NCBI RefSeq assembly: GCF_022984075.1
Contig: NZ_JALAAD010000001.1
Location: forward strand, 1,840,455 to 1,904,454
Direction: 5' to 3'
From: Synechococcus sp. C9
Lineage (GTDB): Bacteria > Cyanobacteriota > Cyanobacteriia > Gloeomargaritales > Gloeomargaritaceae
Length of the DNA stretch: 64,000 nucleotides
Below are positions 45,832-56,036 of the stretch, piece after piece (positions within the stretch are counted from its first letter, which is position 1; the number at the start of each line of letters is the position of its first letter). Made by a program: the position numbers and the translations under genes. The notes under the pieces were generated by a model that was not told where the DNA came from, searched no databases, and saw only the letters and a program-made list of their open reading frames with translations.

Positions 45832-47748
45832 ATGAATCAAAATTTTGAACCCAACGGCCATTTCTCCCGCCGCCAGTTGCTCAAGCTGTTTGGGGTGGGA
45901 GGTGTGGGTGCCGCCATCGGCTATTCCCGTTTTGTGAAACCTGAACCGGCGGTATGGCAACCGGATACCCTGGCGTTACCCTGGCGTTTGGAAAAACCCA
46001 TCCGGGTGACAGTGGTGGGGGGTGGTTTGGCGGGTTTGGCCTGTGCCTACGAACTCAGCCAACGGGGGTTTCAGGTCACCTTATTAGAACGGGCGCCACA
46101 ATTGGGAGGAAAAATCGCCGGGTGGCCGATTGAGGTGAATGGGGTGTCCCTGCAAATGGAGCATGGGTTTCACGGTTTTTTTCCCCAGTATTATAATCTC
46201 AACCGTCTGGTGCAGGAATTGGATTGTGATGGGAATTTTGTCTCCCTAAATTCCTATGCGGTGGCCTACAAAAATGGCTATGCGGCGGAGGTTTTTCGTC
46301 CCAGCCATTCCGCGTTTCCCTGGAATATCGTGGATTTGGCGGTCGCTTCGGAGAATCGTTGGCGCTGGGGTCTGAATCTCACCAGTCCGGGGCATTGGGG
46401 TGTATTCCGGGAAATTACCGGCTTTGACCCGGTGCAGAGCTATCAACGGCTGGATCACCTGTCCGTGCTGGAATGGGTGGGCAATGATTTTCCCCAGGGT
46501 TTGTTTGATTTGTACTTTTTACCCTTTGCCAAATCCAGTTTGAATGCCCCGGATCGGCTGAGTGCCGGGGAATTGATGCAGTTTTTCCACTTTTATTTCT
46601 TTGGCAATCCCGAGGGGCTGGCCTTCCGGGGCACCCGCCAGGATATGCGCCGCTCCCTGGTGGAACCGATTGCCGCCAGCATCCGTGCCAATGGAGGGGT
46701 GGTACGCACGGGGGTCACGGTCACGGGCGTGGACTGGCAGGGGGGCAAAATCGCCGGGTTGGAGGTGCAAGCCGCCGGTCAGGGGAGTGCTGCGCCGTTT
46801 TGGGTGTCAGCCAATCCCGTGTTACCAAGGGGGTTCTATGGCGCCGGGGATGCGGTCTATCAAACCAAGGGGAACCAAGCCCTCTGCCTCACTTGTCCGC
46901 ACCAGGGCTGTACGGTGCAAGTGCAAAGTAATGGCGGTTATCGCTGTCCCTGTCACGGGGCGGAATTTACGGCGCAGGGGGAGGTAGTCAAAGGCCCGGC
47001 CACCCGCAATTTGAGTACATTTACCATCCTTACCGAGTCTCCGGAGCGGGTGCAGTTGGTGGCGCAAAATATTGCCCATGAGGGACTTGAGCGGCTCGAA
47101 TCCGAATACTATGTCCTGGCCGCTGATGTTCCCGGCGTGCAACAAATCATCCGTCTGAGTCGGGGGGAACCCAACCCGGAGGTGGTGGCACAAATTGAGG
47201 GTTTAACCGTGGCGGACCCGTTTGCTGTGGCTCGGTTCTGGTTTGACCGGGATTTTGAATGGCAGTACAGTGACTTTACTTCCCTGTCCGGTTATCGCTT
47301 GACGGATAGTATTACGTTGTACCACCGTATCCAGGACGATTACAAAGCCTGGGCCCAGGCCACCGGCGGCAGTGTGGTGGAGTTACACGCCTATTGTTAC
47401 AAGGAAAAGGAATTTCCCAACCAGGAGGCTTTGCTGACTACGTTTGAACAGGAATTGTACGAGGTGGTACCGGCTTTGCGGGGGGCGACCATTTTGCATC
47501 GGGAGTTGGTCAACCAAAAGAATTTTTCCGGGTTTCCGCCCCACAGTTACGACCAGCGTCCCACCAGTGCCACAGCGGTACCTAATCTATTCCTGGCGGG
47601 GGATTGGGTGAAAATGCCCTTCCCCTGTGCGTTGATGGAGCGGGCGGTGAGCAGTGGTTTTTTGGCGGCCAACGAGATTATCAGCCAGGAAGGATTGCAA
47701 CGCCGTCCCCTCTATTCCGTGCATCCCCGGGGGTTGTTGGCGACCTAG
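45832..47748 (+). CDS. FAD-dependent carotenoid desaturase-like enzyme with internal Rieske domain
   Basis: 638 residues. A twin-arginine-like leader (SRRQLLKLFGVGGVGAA) is followed by the FAD motif VTVVGGGLAGLACAYELS (about 59-76). QMEHGFHGFFPQYYNLNRLVQEL recalls the CrtU/CruE (beta-carotene desaturase/methyltransferase, isorenieratene synthase) group. Around residues 355-400 a Rieske 2Fe-2S domain is inserted (CPHQGC, then CPCHGAEF). The C-terminal FAD/substrate block NLFLAGDWVKMPFPCALMERAVSSG is intact. Probably an oxidative step of aromatic carotenoid synthesis, or a related quinone/carotenoid oxidoreductase. The exact substrate is not known. Confidence 0.75.
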   Translation: MNQNFEPNGHFSRRQLLKLFGVGGVGAAIGYSRFVKPEPAVWQPDTLALPWRLEKPIRVTVVGGGLAGLACAYELSQRGFQVTLLERAPQLGGKIAGWPIEVNGVSLQMEHGFHGFFPQYYNLNRLVQELDCDGNFVSLNSYAVAYKNGYAAEVFRPSHSAFPWNIVDLAVASENRWRWGLNLTSPGHWGVFREITGFDPVQSYQRLDHLSVLEWVGNDFPQGLFDLYFLPFAKSSLNAPDRLSAGELMQFFHFYFFGNPEGLAFRGTRQDMRRSLVEPIAASIRANGGVVRTGVTVTGVDWQGGKIAGLEVQAAGQGSAAPFWVSANPVLPRGFYGAGDAVYQTKGNQALCLTCPHQGCTVQVQSNGGYRCPCHGAEFTAQGEVVKGPATRNLSTFTILTESPERVQLVAQNIAHEGLERLESEYYVLAADVPGVQQIIRLSRGEPNPEVVAQIEGLTVADPFAVARFWFDRDFEWQYSDFTSLSGYRLTDSITLYHRIQDDYKAWAQATGGSVVELHAYCYKEKEFPNQEALLTTFEQELYEVVPALRGATILHRELVNQKNFSGFPPHSYDQRPTSATAVPNLFLAGDWVKMPFPCALMERAVSSGFLAANEIISQEGLQRRPLYSVHPRGLLAT

Positions 47749-47768
47749 ACATACCAAAACCCAATCAA

Positions 47769-47885
47769 TAAAGGGCACCTCTATCTATTGCCACCACTGG
47801 CAGATTATTTCACTAAAATGCCCATATCATCGAGAACCAAGAACGGGGGCTACGCCCCTGCGACCCATTTTTAGAAGTGCCCTAA
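47769..47885. mobile_element. MITE, AGGGCACCTCTA-end type
   Basis: From AAAGGGCACCTCTATC to TTTTTAGAAGTGCCCTAAA, with the reversed core GAACGGGGGCTACGCCCCTGCGACCC. It is one of the best-preserved copies of this end type. The remaining gap to tyrA holds no gene. Confidence 0.85.
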
Positions 47886-48000
47886 ATCATATCCCTAAAA
47901 AATAATTGCTCTGAAATGCCCATCATTCCATAATGATTGAGAAATTGAGGATGAGGGATGGGGATTTGCCCCGGCGAACTATTTCTTTTAGAGGCGTTCT

Positions 48001-48876
48001 ATGCACATTGGCATCGTGGGTTTGGGTTTAATTGGGGCTTCTTTGGCTTTGGATTGGCGGCGGGGGGGGCACAGGATTACGGGGGTCAGTCGCAGTGAAA
48101 CAACGATTGCCATTGCTGGGAAACGGGGGGTGATTGACCAGGGTGGCACGGCGGTTTCCCTACTCGCTGGCTGTGATGTGGTGGTCTTGTGTGTGCCGTT
48201 GGATCGCTTGGTACCTATGGCGGCGGCGGTCTGTCCCCACCTGCAACCCGATGCTATCTTGACGGATGTGGGTTCGGTCAAAGCCCCGTTGGTAGAGGCG
48301 ATTATCCCTTTGTGGTCGGGATTTATCGGGGGGCATCCGATGGCGGGAACGGCAGAGCAGGGCATTCAAGCCGCCCAGTCCCAACTTTTTCGCCAGCGTC
48401 CCTACGTGTTGACCCCTACCGCCCAAACCCAGCCCCAGCAGTTGGCGCAATTACAAACGTTGGTAGAGGAATTGGGTGCTCAGGTGTTGCTGTGTGACCC
48501 CCATGTCCATGACCGGGCGGTGGCGTGGATTTCTCACCTGCCGATTTGGGTCAGTGCCGCCCTATTGGGGGCTGTGCAGCAGGAATCCGACCCGGAAATT
48601 ATTGCCCTCGCTCAACAATTAGCCAGTTCTGGTTGGCGGGATACCACCCGGGTGGGGGGCGGAAATCCTGAATTAGGGGTATGTTTGGCGCATTATAACC
48701 GGGAGCATCTCCTGCGGGGGTTATACCAGTACCGGCAGGAATTAAACCAGGTAATCGCCATGATCGAACAGCAGGACATGACCGCTCTGACCACCTATCT
48801 CCAAAAAAACCAACGGACACGAACCCAGTTTGAGGATAGGCATCAGACCCAAGAACAGGATAATAATCATATTTGA
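48001..48876 (+). CDS. tyrA: Prephenate/arogenate dehydrogenase
   Basis: NAD(P)-dependent oxidative decarboxylation toward tyrosine; cyanobacterial enzymes usually prefer arogenate and NADP. 291 residues: IGIVGLGLIGASLALDW (Rossmann), VVLCVPLD, TDVGSVKAPLVEAI, GGHPMAGTAEQG (substrate-binding) and ISHLPIWVSAALLGAV. The last 15 residues are Gln/Asp-rich and variable. Flanked on both sides by MITE material. Confidence 0.92.
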   Translation: MHIGIVGLGLIGASLALDWRRGGHRITGVSRSETTIAIAGKRGVIDQGGTAVSLLAGCDVVVLCVPLDRLVPMAAAVCPHLQPDAILTDVGSVKAPLVEAIIPLWSGFIGGHPMAGTAEQGIQAAQSQLFRQRPYVLTPTAQTQPQQLAQLQTLVEELGAQVLLCDPHVHDRAVAWISHLPIWVSAALLGAVQQESDPEIIALAQQLASSGWRDTTRVGGGNPELGVCLAHYNREHLLRGLYQYRQELNQVIAMIEQQDMTALTTYLQKNQRTRTQFEDRHQTQEQDNNHI

Positions 48877-48908
48877 ATTGCGGGAAGATTTTATCTTCAG
48901 AAAGTTCA

Positions 48909-49229
48909 ATAGTCCTAGGGCGCTACCCCGCACTGGTTTTTAGTAATTTTAGTATTCATACAGACAGCAATTATAATTGCGTTTAGAACAAGGGTCGCAG
49001 GGCACCGCCCCGTACTGGTTTTTAGTAATTTTAGTATTCATACAGACAGCAATTATAATTGCGTTTAGAACAAGGGTCGCAGGGCATCGCCCCGTACTGG
49101 TTTTTAGTAATTTTAGTATTCATACAGACAGCAATTATAATTGCGTTTAGAACAAGGGTCGCAGGGCATCACCCCGTACTGGTATTTAGTAATTTTATTA
49201 TTCCCATAGATCATCTAAGATTGCTGTAG
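48909..49229. repeat. MITE-derived tandem array, 82-bp unit, about 3.6 copies
   Basis: The start of the unit (ACTGGTTTTTAGTAATTTTA) occurs at 48932, 49014, 49096 and 49178, exactly 82 bp apart. Each unit includes TATTCATACAGACAGCAATT, ATAATTGCGTTTAGAACAAG and the core GGGTCGCAGGGCA(C/T)CGCCCCGT. The first three copies differ by only a base or two. The right edge GATTGCTGTAG is a decayed MITE end. Confidence 0.92.
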
Positions 49230-49259
49230 AAAACAGAGTTGCGATAAGGGGTAACACAG

Positions 49260-49454
49260 ATGGACGGTTTTTGGACGAATGTCGGTCGTTACATGAGCTA
49301 TTTCGTCACCGTCATTTTGGGAGTATTGCTGACCCTAGCTCGGGGGCTGGGGCGGCTTTGGCAACGTCCGGTCACAGCGGTGGCAACCGTATCCCTCCTG
49401 GTGAGTGGCATTAGTCTATTGTACTTCACCCTCCTAGCCATGCTAGGGCAATAA
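49260..49454 (+). CDS. ycf33: DUF751 (Ycf33-like) small membrane protein
   Basis: 64 residues: DGFWTNVGRYMSYFVTVILG, then PVTAVATVSLLVSGISLLYF and TLLAMLGQ. This is the Ycf33/DUF751 pattern, found in cyanobacteria and algal plastids, with two membrane spans. Function unknown. It follows the 82-bp array and is followed by a hairpin terminator. Confidence 0.88.
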   Translation: MDGFWTNVGRYMSYFVTVILGVLLTLARGLGRLWQRPVTAVATVSLLVSGISLLYFTLLAMLGQ

Positions 49455-49459
49455 AAGCG

Positions 49460-49484
49460 AAAGAGCCGGTCGCCCGACTCTTTT
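49460..49484 (+). terminator. Intrinsic terminator after the ycf33-like gene
   Basis: AAAGAG and CTCTTT arms enclose a GC-rich CCGG..CCCG hairpin and run into TTTT, six bases after the stop codon. Confidence 0.7.
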
Positions 49485-49592
49485 GCCCCTGTGGAATGCC
49501 GCTCCAGTCGACATCTATCTTTAGTTTCGGGGCAGAGCCACCTGTCCGCAGTGACGCATCCTAGGGGAGGCAAGTGCCCTGGATCACCAACC

Positions 49593-50024
49593 TTACCAAA
49601 ACCAATCCATTGGACTGATTTCCGGCAACCGCTGACCCGCCTGCACCTCAACCACAATCGGCTGATGGTCTTGGCAACGAATATGCAAACCACAGGCGAC
49701 CGCCGGGGAATAGTACGCCCGATAATTTCCATAGGTGGCATAAACTCGATAACGCCCAGGGGGCACCTGGAGTTGGTAGCCCACCCCATACTGGTACTGG
49801 CTTCCCTTCACTTGAGTTTCCGTACAATGGAGGTCTTTTGTTGTCACTTCTTCAGCACAAACCGTCAAGGGGGGGATATGATGCCCCGGATAGCTCAGGG
49901 AGCCTTCCAGCCGAGCCAAACCAGGGGGCAAATATTCCAAAGTGGCGGCGACTTTTTCCTCAGCCCAGGCGGGGTGAACCAAACCGAACAGGGCGAGACC
50001 AAGGGCAAAAACCGTTGCTTTCAT
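49593..50024 (-). CDS. Secreted hypothetical protein
   Basis: 143 residues with a clear signal peptide (ATVFALGLALFGLVHPAWAE). The mature part includes LSYPGHHIPPLTVCAEEV and VPPGRYRVYATYGNYRAYYSPAV, which suggests a small beta-sandwich; four cysteines could form disulfides. I chose ATG 50024 over the longer open frame because the signal peptide starts there. Unknown function. Confidence 0.68.
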   Translation of the reverse strand: MKATVFALGLALFGLVHPAWAEEKVAATLEYLPPGLARLEGSLSYPGHHIPPLTVCAEEVTTKDLHCTETQVKGSQYQYGVGYQLQVPPGRYRVYATYGNYRAYYSPAVACGLHIRCQDHQPIVVEVQAGQRLPEISPMDWFW

Positions 50025-50204
50025 GGGAGGGCGGGCAGGAACAGAACTGGTGTACCGATTGTTCCGACCGGGCTTATTTCTATTCTGGGCAAAATCCGAT
50101 GGGAGGAAAGTGATGACCATCTCGGTGATCGAGTGACGTGGCTCACTTGGGGAGAGAAGGTTAGAATAATTATTACAATCATTAAAATTTTATCCTCCCA
50201 ATTT

Positions 50205-50699
50205 ATGGCACCCAATGTCCTCATGGTTGTGGATGGTTACAATGTCATTGGGGCGAAATGGGATGTCACCCAGGGAGATTGGGAGCAATGGCGGCAGGAA
50301 TTGATCGAAGCCCTATGTAATTACAGTGCCTTGCATGATATCCTCACCCACATCATTTTTGATGCCCATCAACGCCGCCAACCGGAGACTTGGGAAGAGG
50401 TCACCGACCAAGTGCGGGTTTGTTACACCGGGTATGGGTTGACCGCTGATGCCTATATTGAGCGGTTTTGCGCCCGCCATCGGGGACGGGGACAACGGTT
50501 GATTGTGGTCACCTCCGACCGCCTGGAGTGGATGACCGCTACGGGTTATGGGGCGGAATGGCTATCCTCCTCGGCTCTGTGGCAAGCAATGGCACAACCC
50601 CCCCCACGCCAGACCATGCGGGCAACGGCGGGAAAAACCAGACGGGGCTTACCGGCGGCTATCCAAGACCGGCTAAGACAATGGCGCAATAAGCTATGA
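50205..50699 (+). CDS. YacP/Rae1-like NYN-domain ribonuclease
   Basis: 164 residues: VLMVVDGYNVIGAKW, HIIFDAHQRRQPE, GLTADAYIERFC and VVTSDRLEWMTATGYGAEWLSS are the YacP (DUF901) pattern. Bacillus Rae1 of this family is a ribosome-associated endoribonuclease. The frame is open far upstream, but ATG 50205 is the family start. Unrelated in detail to the membrane-anchored NYN protein at 3514. Confidence 0.85.
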   Translation: MAPNVLMVVDGYNVIGAKWDVTQGDWEQWRQELIEALCNYSALHDILTHIIFDAHQRRQPETWEEVTDQVRVCYTGYGLTADAYIERFCARHRGRGQRLIVVTSDRLEWMTATGYGAEWLSSSALWQAMAQPPPRQTMRATAGKTRRGLPAAIQDRLRQWRNKL

Positions 50700-50727
50700 T
50701 ACGTCTGTGTATCCACTGAGTGGCATT

Positions 50728-51195
50728 ATGATTGAGGTTCCTACTTGGCTGAAGCCAGTTTTACCTTTCTTTCATCCCTTGTTAATGTGGCTCTTGCTGG
50801 CTTTGAGTATTTACGCTTTGTACACGGGTATTCAGGTCATTCGGGTACGCACGGCGAAAGGGGAGGAAAAAAGTCGTCTCCTCAAAGGTAAGTTCCGGGA
50901 GGTACATTATCAAGTCGGTTCTGCATTGCTGGCTCTGATGGTGCTGGGCACTTTGGGGGGCATGGCGGTCACGTTTATTAACAATAAAAAGCTCTTTTTG
51001 GGTCCCCATTTGCTGGTGGGTTTAGCCATGACGGGTTTGATTGCCATTTCTGCATCCTTAGCTCCACTGATGCAACAGGGAAATCAATGGGCACGGGTCA
51101 CCCATATTACGATCAATGGTATTGTGTTGGGGTTGTTTGGTTGGCAAGCAGTGACGGGGATGCAAATTGTCCAAAAGATTTTGGGTTCCACCTGA
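50728..51195 (+). CDS. DUF4079 membrane protein
   Basis: 155 residues with four predicted spans, starting with PFFHPLLMWLLLALSIYALY and continuing KGKFREVHYQVGSALLALMV and LGPHLLVGLAMTGLIAI. Conserved histidines suggest a cytochrome b561-like arrangement, typical of DUF4079. A GTG lies 21 bases upstream; ATG 50728 is preferred. Located 29 bp after the YacP-like gene, so cotranscription is likely. Confidence 0.75.
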   Translation: MIEVPTWLKPVLPFFHPLLMWLLLALSIYALYTGIQVIRVRTAKGEEKSRLLKGKFREVHYQVGSALLALMVLGTLGGMAVTFINNKKLFLGPHLLVGLAMTGLIAISASLAPLMQQGNQWARVTHITINGIVLGLFGWQAVTGMQIVQKILGST

Positions 51196-51421
51196 GGACT
51201 AGAAATTTTCCCAATCCTGTAGCTATCTCGATGAATAAATATGAGCAGAGTCGAGTTCTGTTGCTGTACCAATTCCACTCAATTGGTGAACAAATGTTCA
51301 GAAAAACCAAGTCCGGGGATGTCCTGTGATCTGGTGTCCCTAAATAAACCAGAAATAAACCTGCCTCTTGTCCGGGGTAAGCTAAAGGTTTATAGTTTTA
51401 GACAAATTGCTTAGGAATGTG

Positions 51422-52426
51422 ATGACGCAGGAACAGGATGCAAACCAACCCCTCGCCCTGGGCATTTTAGGGTACGGGGGATTGGGGCAAGCGATGGCTC
51501 GTTTGGTGGCTCGGCGGCGGCAAGTGCAGTGGGTGGCGGTGGCTGACCGTAAGGGTTACGTTGTGCATCCCGACGGCTTAAACCCATCCCTATGTCAGCG
51601 GGTGTATCAGGAGCGGGGTTCCGTGGGCTATCTGGAGCCGGGGGGGGTTCTCAGTGAAACCAGCATTGCCGAGGTCATTGCCCAGCCTGGGGTGAATGCC
51701 TATTTCCTGGCGTTACCGAATCTCCCCAACACATTTATTGCCACAGTGGCACAGCAGTTTTTGGCGCAGGGCTGGCGGGGTGTGCTGGTGGATGCCATTA
51801 AACGCACCAGTGCGGTGGAACAATTGCTGGCGATGAAGTCATCCCTGGCGGCTGGGGGCATCACTTATCTCACGGGTTGTGGCGCGACTCCAGGCTTACT
51901 CACGGCGGCGGCGGCTTTAGCGGCTCACAGTTACGAGGAAATTCTCCAGGTGCAGGTGACCTTTGGGGTTGGGATCGCCAACTGGGAATCCTATCGGGCG
52001 ACCATTCGGGAAGATATTGCCCATTTGCCCGGTTATGATGTCGCTAGAGCGCAGGCAATGACTGATGCAGAAATCGAGGAATTGTTGAACCGTACCGACG
52101 GCAAACTGTATTTAGAAAATATGGAACACGCTGACGATGTAATTTTGGAATTGGCAGGCATTTGTCCCCGGGAACGGGTCACGGTGGGGGGGGTCGTGGA
52201 TACCCGCAATCCCCGCAAGCCTTTGAGTACCCATGTGCAAATTACGGGACGCACGTTTGAAGGGAAAATTGCTTGTCACACCTTTACCTTGGGGGATGAA
52301 ACCAGCATGGCCGCTAATGTTTGTGGTCCAGCTTTAGGTTACATTCAAGCGGGTTGGCAGTTGCATCAACAGGGACATTATGGTCTATTTACCTGTGCGG
52401 AAGTGATGCCCCGCTGGGTGCATTAA
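51422..52426 (+). CDS. Saccharopine dehydrogenase-like oxidoreductase
   Basis: 334 residues. An N-terminal Rossmann motif [20 protein letters not shown] is followed by [19 protein letters not shown] and [21 protein letters not shown]. This is the conserved cyanobacterial protein usually labelled saccharopine dehydrogenase-like; it also resembles the C-terminal half of arginine dihydrolase/ornithine cyclodeaminase enzymes. Substrate unknown. AGGA lies five bases before ATG 51422. Confidence 0.8.
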   Translation: MTQEQDANQPLALGILGYGGLGQAMARLVARRRQVQWVAVADRKGYVVHPDGLNPSLCQRVYQERGSVGYLEPGGVLSETSIAEVIAQPGVNAYFLALPNLPNTFIATVAQQFLAQGWRGVLVDAIKRTSAVEQLLAMKSSLAAGGITYLTGCGATPGLLTAAAALAAHSYEEILQVQVTFGVGIANWESYRATIREDIAHLPGYDVARAQAMTDAEIEELLNRTDGKLYLENMEHADDVILELAGICPRERVTVGGVVDTRNPRKPLSTHVQITGRTFEGKIACHTFTLGDETSMAANVCGPALGYIQAGWQLHQQGHYGLFTCAEVMPRWVH

Positions 52427-52594
52427 ATAAAGGTTCCCCCGACCCTGCCAATGGGTAGCGACTTAGTTATGGTCATTTGAGAAGAAAGCGGGACACTTTT
52501 GCAGTCCTGTTAACTACTTTGTGCCCTTTTGAAAAAGGATTTGAGAAGCAAGAGGAATGTTTCAAAGTTCTTGGAAATGACCACAGGGAAGCTC

Positions 52595-52780
52595 TATAGC
52601 AATCCTACTTGATTAACAAACAACAATTCTCCAGAACCAAGGACGGGGGCGGTGCCCCTGCGACCCTTGTTCTAAACTTACTTGGGATTGCTATGGGTGC
52701 GAATACCAAGATTACTAAAAACCAGTACGGGGGCGATGCCCCTGCGACCCCTGTTCCATTCTCATTTAGGACTGCTATAT
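52595..52780. mobile_element. Two adjacent MITE copies
   Basis: The first runs from TATAGCAATCCTACTTG to TTGGGATTGCTATG (about 52595-52694). The second continues to ATTTAGGACTGCTATA at 52780. Both contain the reversed core (GGACGGGGGCGGTGCCCCTGCG; TACGGGGGCGATGCCCCTGCG). Decayed pieces of a third continue to about 52910 (AAGGGCGGGGGTGCCCC, GGCAATCCTCAT). With the rest of 52427-52964 this gap holds no gene before the tRNA. Confidence 0.82.
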
Positions 52781-52964
52781 TTATTTGAACCAATCATAAA
52801 TCTGATCATGGAAATGCCCATAAGGGCGGGGGTGCCCCATAGCCATCCAACTTGACCAGCGACCCCTATGTCATGCTCATTGAGGATTTTTAGGGCGGCA
52901 ATCCTCATACTTAGTTATTACAGGTAATATTTAGGAATGGCTTGGTCATTGAGTTTTAAGGTGA

Positions 52965-54438
<1,474 letters not shown>

Positions 54439-54448
54439 TTAGGGTGAT

Positions 54449-54586
54449 TTAACGAAACCCAATGGCCGCTTGCCAAACGAAGGCCAACAGCAGGAAAAAG
54501 ACGGGAATCACCGGCAAAATGTCCACCAAGGGGTCAAAGATGGCGTAGGCTTCTGGGAGTTTGGCCAGGAGTAAGGTCAGTTCCAT
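54449..54586 (-). CDS. psbK: Photosystem II protein K
   Basis: 45 residues from ATG 54586: [15 protein letters not shown], then the mature peptide beginning [28 protein letters not shown] and QAAIGFR. The mature segment is almost invariant among PsbK proteins. A short leader precedes the cleavage site, as usual. PsbK is a single-span subunit of photosystem II near CP43 and is needed for stable plastoquinone binding. It lies convergent with eno. Confidence 0.96.
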   Translation of the reverse strand: MELTLLLAKLPEAYAIFDPLVDILPVIPVFFLLLAFVWQAAIGFR

Positions 54587-54649
54587 AGGGTCACAGCAAC
54601 TCAGGTAATTTTTAGATTATCACCTTGGGGGGCGGTGATGCCAAAGGAA

Positions 54650-55561
54650 CTAGGTGCGAATGGAGCCATCGGGCATTCGGGCACCGCTCAAGTCCACCCC
54701 CACCAGGGTTGCCCGTCCCAAATCCGCCTTGGTCAAATCCGCCCCGCTCAAGTCCGCTCCGGTCAGATTCACCTGGGTGAGGTTGGCGCCCACCAAATTG
54801 GCTCCTTCGAGGCAAGCCCCACTGAAATTGGCCTGACTCAGGTTGGCCCCGGCCAGGTCTGCCCCCTGGAAACAGGCCCCGACAAAGACGGCATTATTCA
54901 GGGTCGCCCCGCTGATGGTTTCCCGGCGGATATTTCCGGCGGCATTCAGGATAATCCCCCGCAAATCCGCCCGCACCAACGTCACCCGGGTCATACAGGC
55001 ACGGGTCAGGTTGGCTTCCGTCAGGTTCACGCCGCTGAGGTTGGCCTCGCTCAACAGCACCCGGGTCATGCTCGCCTGGGATAAATTGGCTTCCTTGAGG
55101 TTGCAACCGGTCAAATCCGCCCCGCTCAAGTCCGCCCCCTGGAGGTTAATGCTACGGAGGTTGGCACCCCGGAGGTTGACCCGGCTGAGGTTGCACCCCT
55201 CCAAAATCGGCGCATTCAGGGTGGCTTCACTCAAATCCGCCCCGCTCAGGTTCGCCCCGCTCAGGTTCGCCCAACTCAAATCCGCCCCGCTGAGATTGGC
55301 ACCGCTCAGGTTGGCATCCCGCAAATCCGCCTGGATCAGTTTTACCTTGGTGCAATTACTCAAGCTCAAATCTGCCCCCCGCAGACAGGTGCCGCTGGCA
55401 TTGCTCCAGACCAGTCCACACCCCTGGAGGTTGATCCCGGTCAAATCCAGGTGAATCAAAACCGCTTCGCTCAGGTTGAGCCGGCCAAAGTCCCGCTTGC
55501 CGTTTTGGTAATGCCGCAACAACTCGTCCGGCTCGATCAGTCCCATCTCTAGCATGGTCAT
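54650..55561 (-). CDS. Pentapeptide repeat protein (303 aa)
   Basis: Begins with EPDELLRHYQNGKRDFGRLNL, the N-terminal module shared with the proteins at 8557 and 17145. It then has about fifty A(D/N)LXX repeats, broken near residues 208-218 (LNAAGNIRRET) and ending in MPDGSIRT. Several ATGs are possible (55561, 55555, 55546); 55561 is a compromise. Unknown function. The gene ends 63 bp from psbK. Confidence 0.85.
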   Translation of the reverse strand: MTMLEMGLIEPDELLRHYQNGKRDFGRLNLSEAVLIHLDLTGINLQGCGLVWSNASGTCLRGADLSLSNCTKVKLIQADLRDANLSGANLSGADLSWANLSGANLSGADLSEATLNAPILEGCNLSRVNLRGANLRSINLQGADLSGADLTGCNLKEANLSQASMTRVLLSEANLSGVNLTEANLTRACMTRVTLVRADLRGIILNAAGNIRRETISGATLNNAVFVGACFQGADLAGANLSQANFSGACLEGANLVGANLTQVNLTGADLSGADLTKADLGRATLVGVDLSGARMPDGSIRT

Positions 55562-55660
55562 CGGTGGGAGCAATGGCTCACATCCATCACCCTAGCAGAT
55601 TCCCAGGCGAATATCTGTCCCCCCCAAGCAAAGCCGTTCCCCAGGGTGAAATGATAGACC

Positions 55661-55780
55661 TGTATCGTAATATTAAGTTTTTTGATAAAGTTCCAAGGGA
55701 TAAATTTATGTTTATCTTTTGTCTATTTTCGGGCGGTGAAAATACGGATTTGTATCTTAATATTAATTTCTTCATAAAAT
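55661..55780. repeat. Pair of imperfect direct repeats
   Basis: TGTATCGTAATATTAAGTTT at 55661 and TGTATCTTAATATTAATTTC at 55751 start 90 bp apart and match at about 25 of 30 positions. They lie in the AT-rich region upstream of the PatA-like regulator and could be regulator binding sites or a promoter duplication. Confidence 0.55.
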
Positions 55781-55860
55781 TTTAAGGTTAAAGTCTGTAT
55801 TTATTTTGTAATTCAAGTTTTTAAGATAAAGTGCTAGTATCAGGCGGGTTTAGGGGATTT

Positions 55861-55968
55861 GATGCTTGGCATTGCCCAGGAGTTGCCCCAGGATTCCGTG
55901 AGCCTGCGGGGGCGGTTTTTACGGGGATTCGTTGATTTTGCGGTGGTCAGGGGGTTGCACCTTCGGTA
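55861..55968 (+). CDS. Possible 35-residue ORF
   Basis: MLGIAQELPQDSVSLRGRFL and FVDFAVVRGLHLR, preceded by AGGGGA five bases before ATG. It begins where base composition returns to GC-rich. No similarity recognised; it may be chance or part of the leader of the following gene. Confidence 0.25.
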
Positions 55969-56036
55969 GATTAAGTTTACTCAGTAAAGTCTGTAGTTTT
56001 ATAACCAATTAGCAACCAAGATTAAGGAGCCGACCG

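Larger units (their letters stand above)
55574..56036. other. AT-rich intergenic region
   Basis: 460 bp, strongly AT-rich between 55650 and 55850, in contrast to both flanks. It contains the direct repeats at 55661 and 55751 and a possible small ORF at 55861. TTTACTCAGTAAA (near 55978-55990) is a partial inverted repeat just upstream of the PatA-like gene and could be an operator. No tRNA or conserved gene is seen. Confidence 0.5.

Noticed and set aside
48909-49229. The 82-bp tandem array as a CRISPR array
   Set aside because: The whole 82-bp unit is repeated, including what would be the spacer, and it contains the MITE core.
49486-49592. A possible small RNA between the ycf33-like gene and the secreted-protein gene (GGGGCA...TGCCC arms)
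   Set aside because: The pairing is weak, no promoter is evident and it does not match SRP or 6S RNA motifs.
49491-50699. A 402-codon frame covering the YacP-like gene and its upstream region
   Set aside because: The upstream part is antisense to a secreted-protein gene and lacks similarity; the NYN protein starts at 50205.
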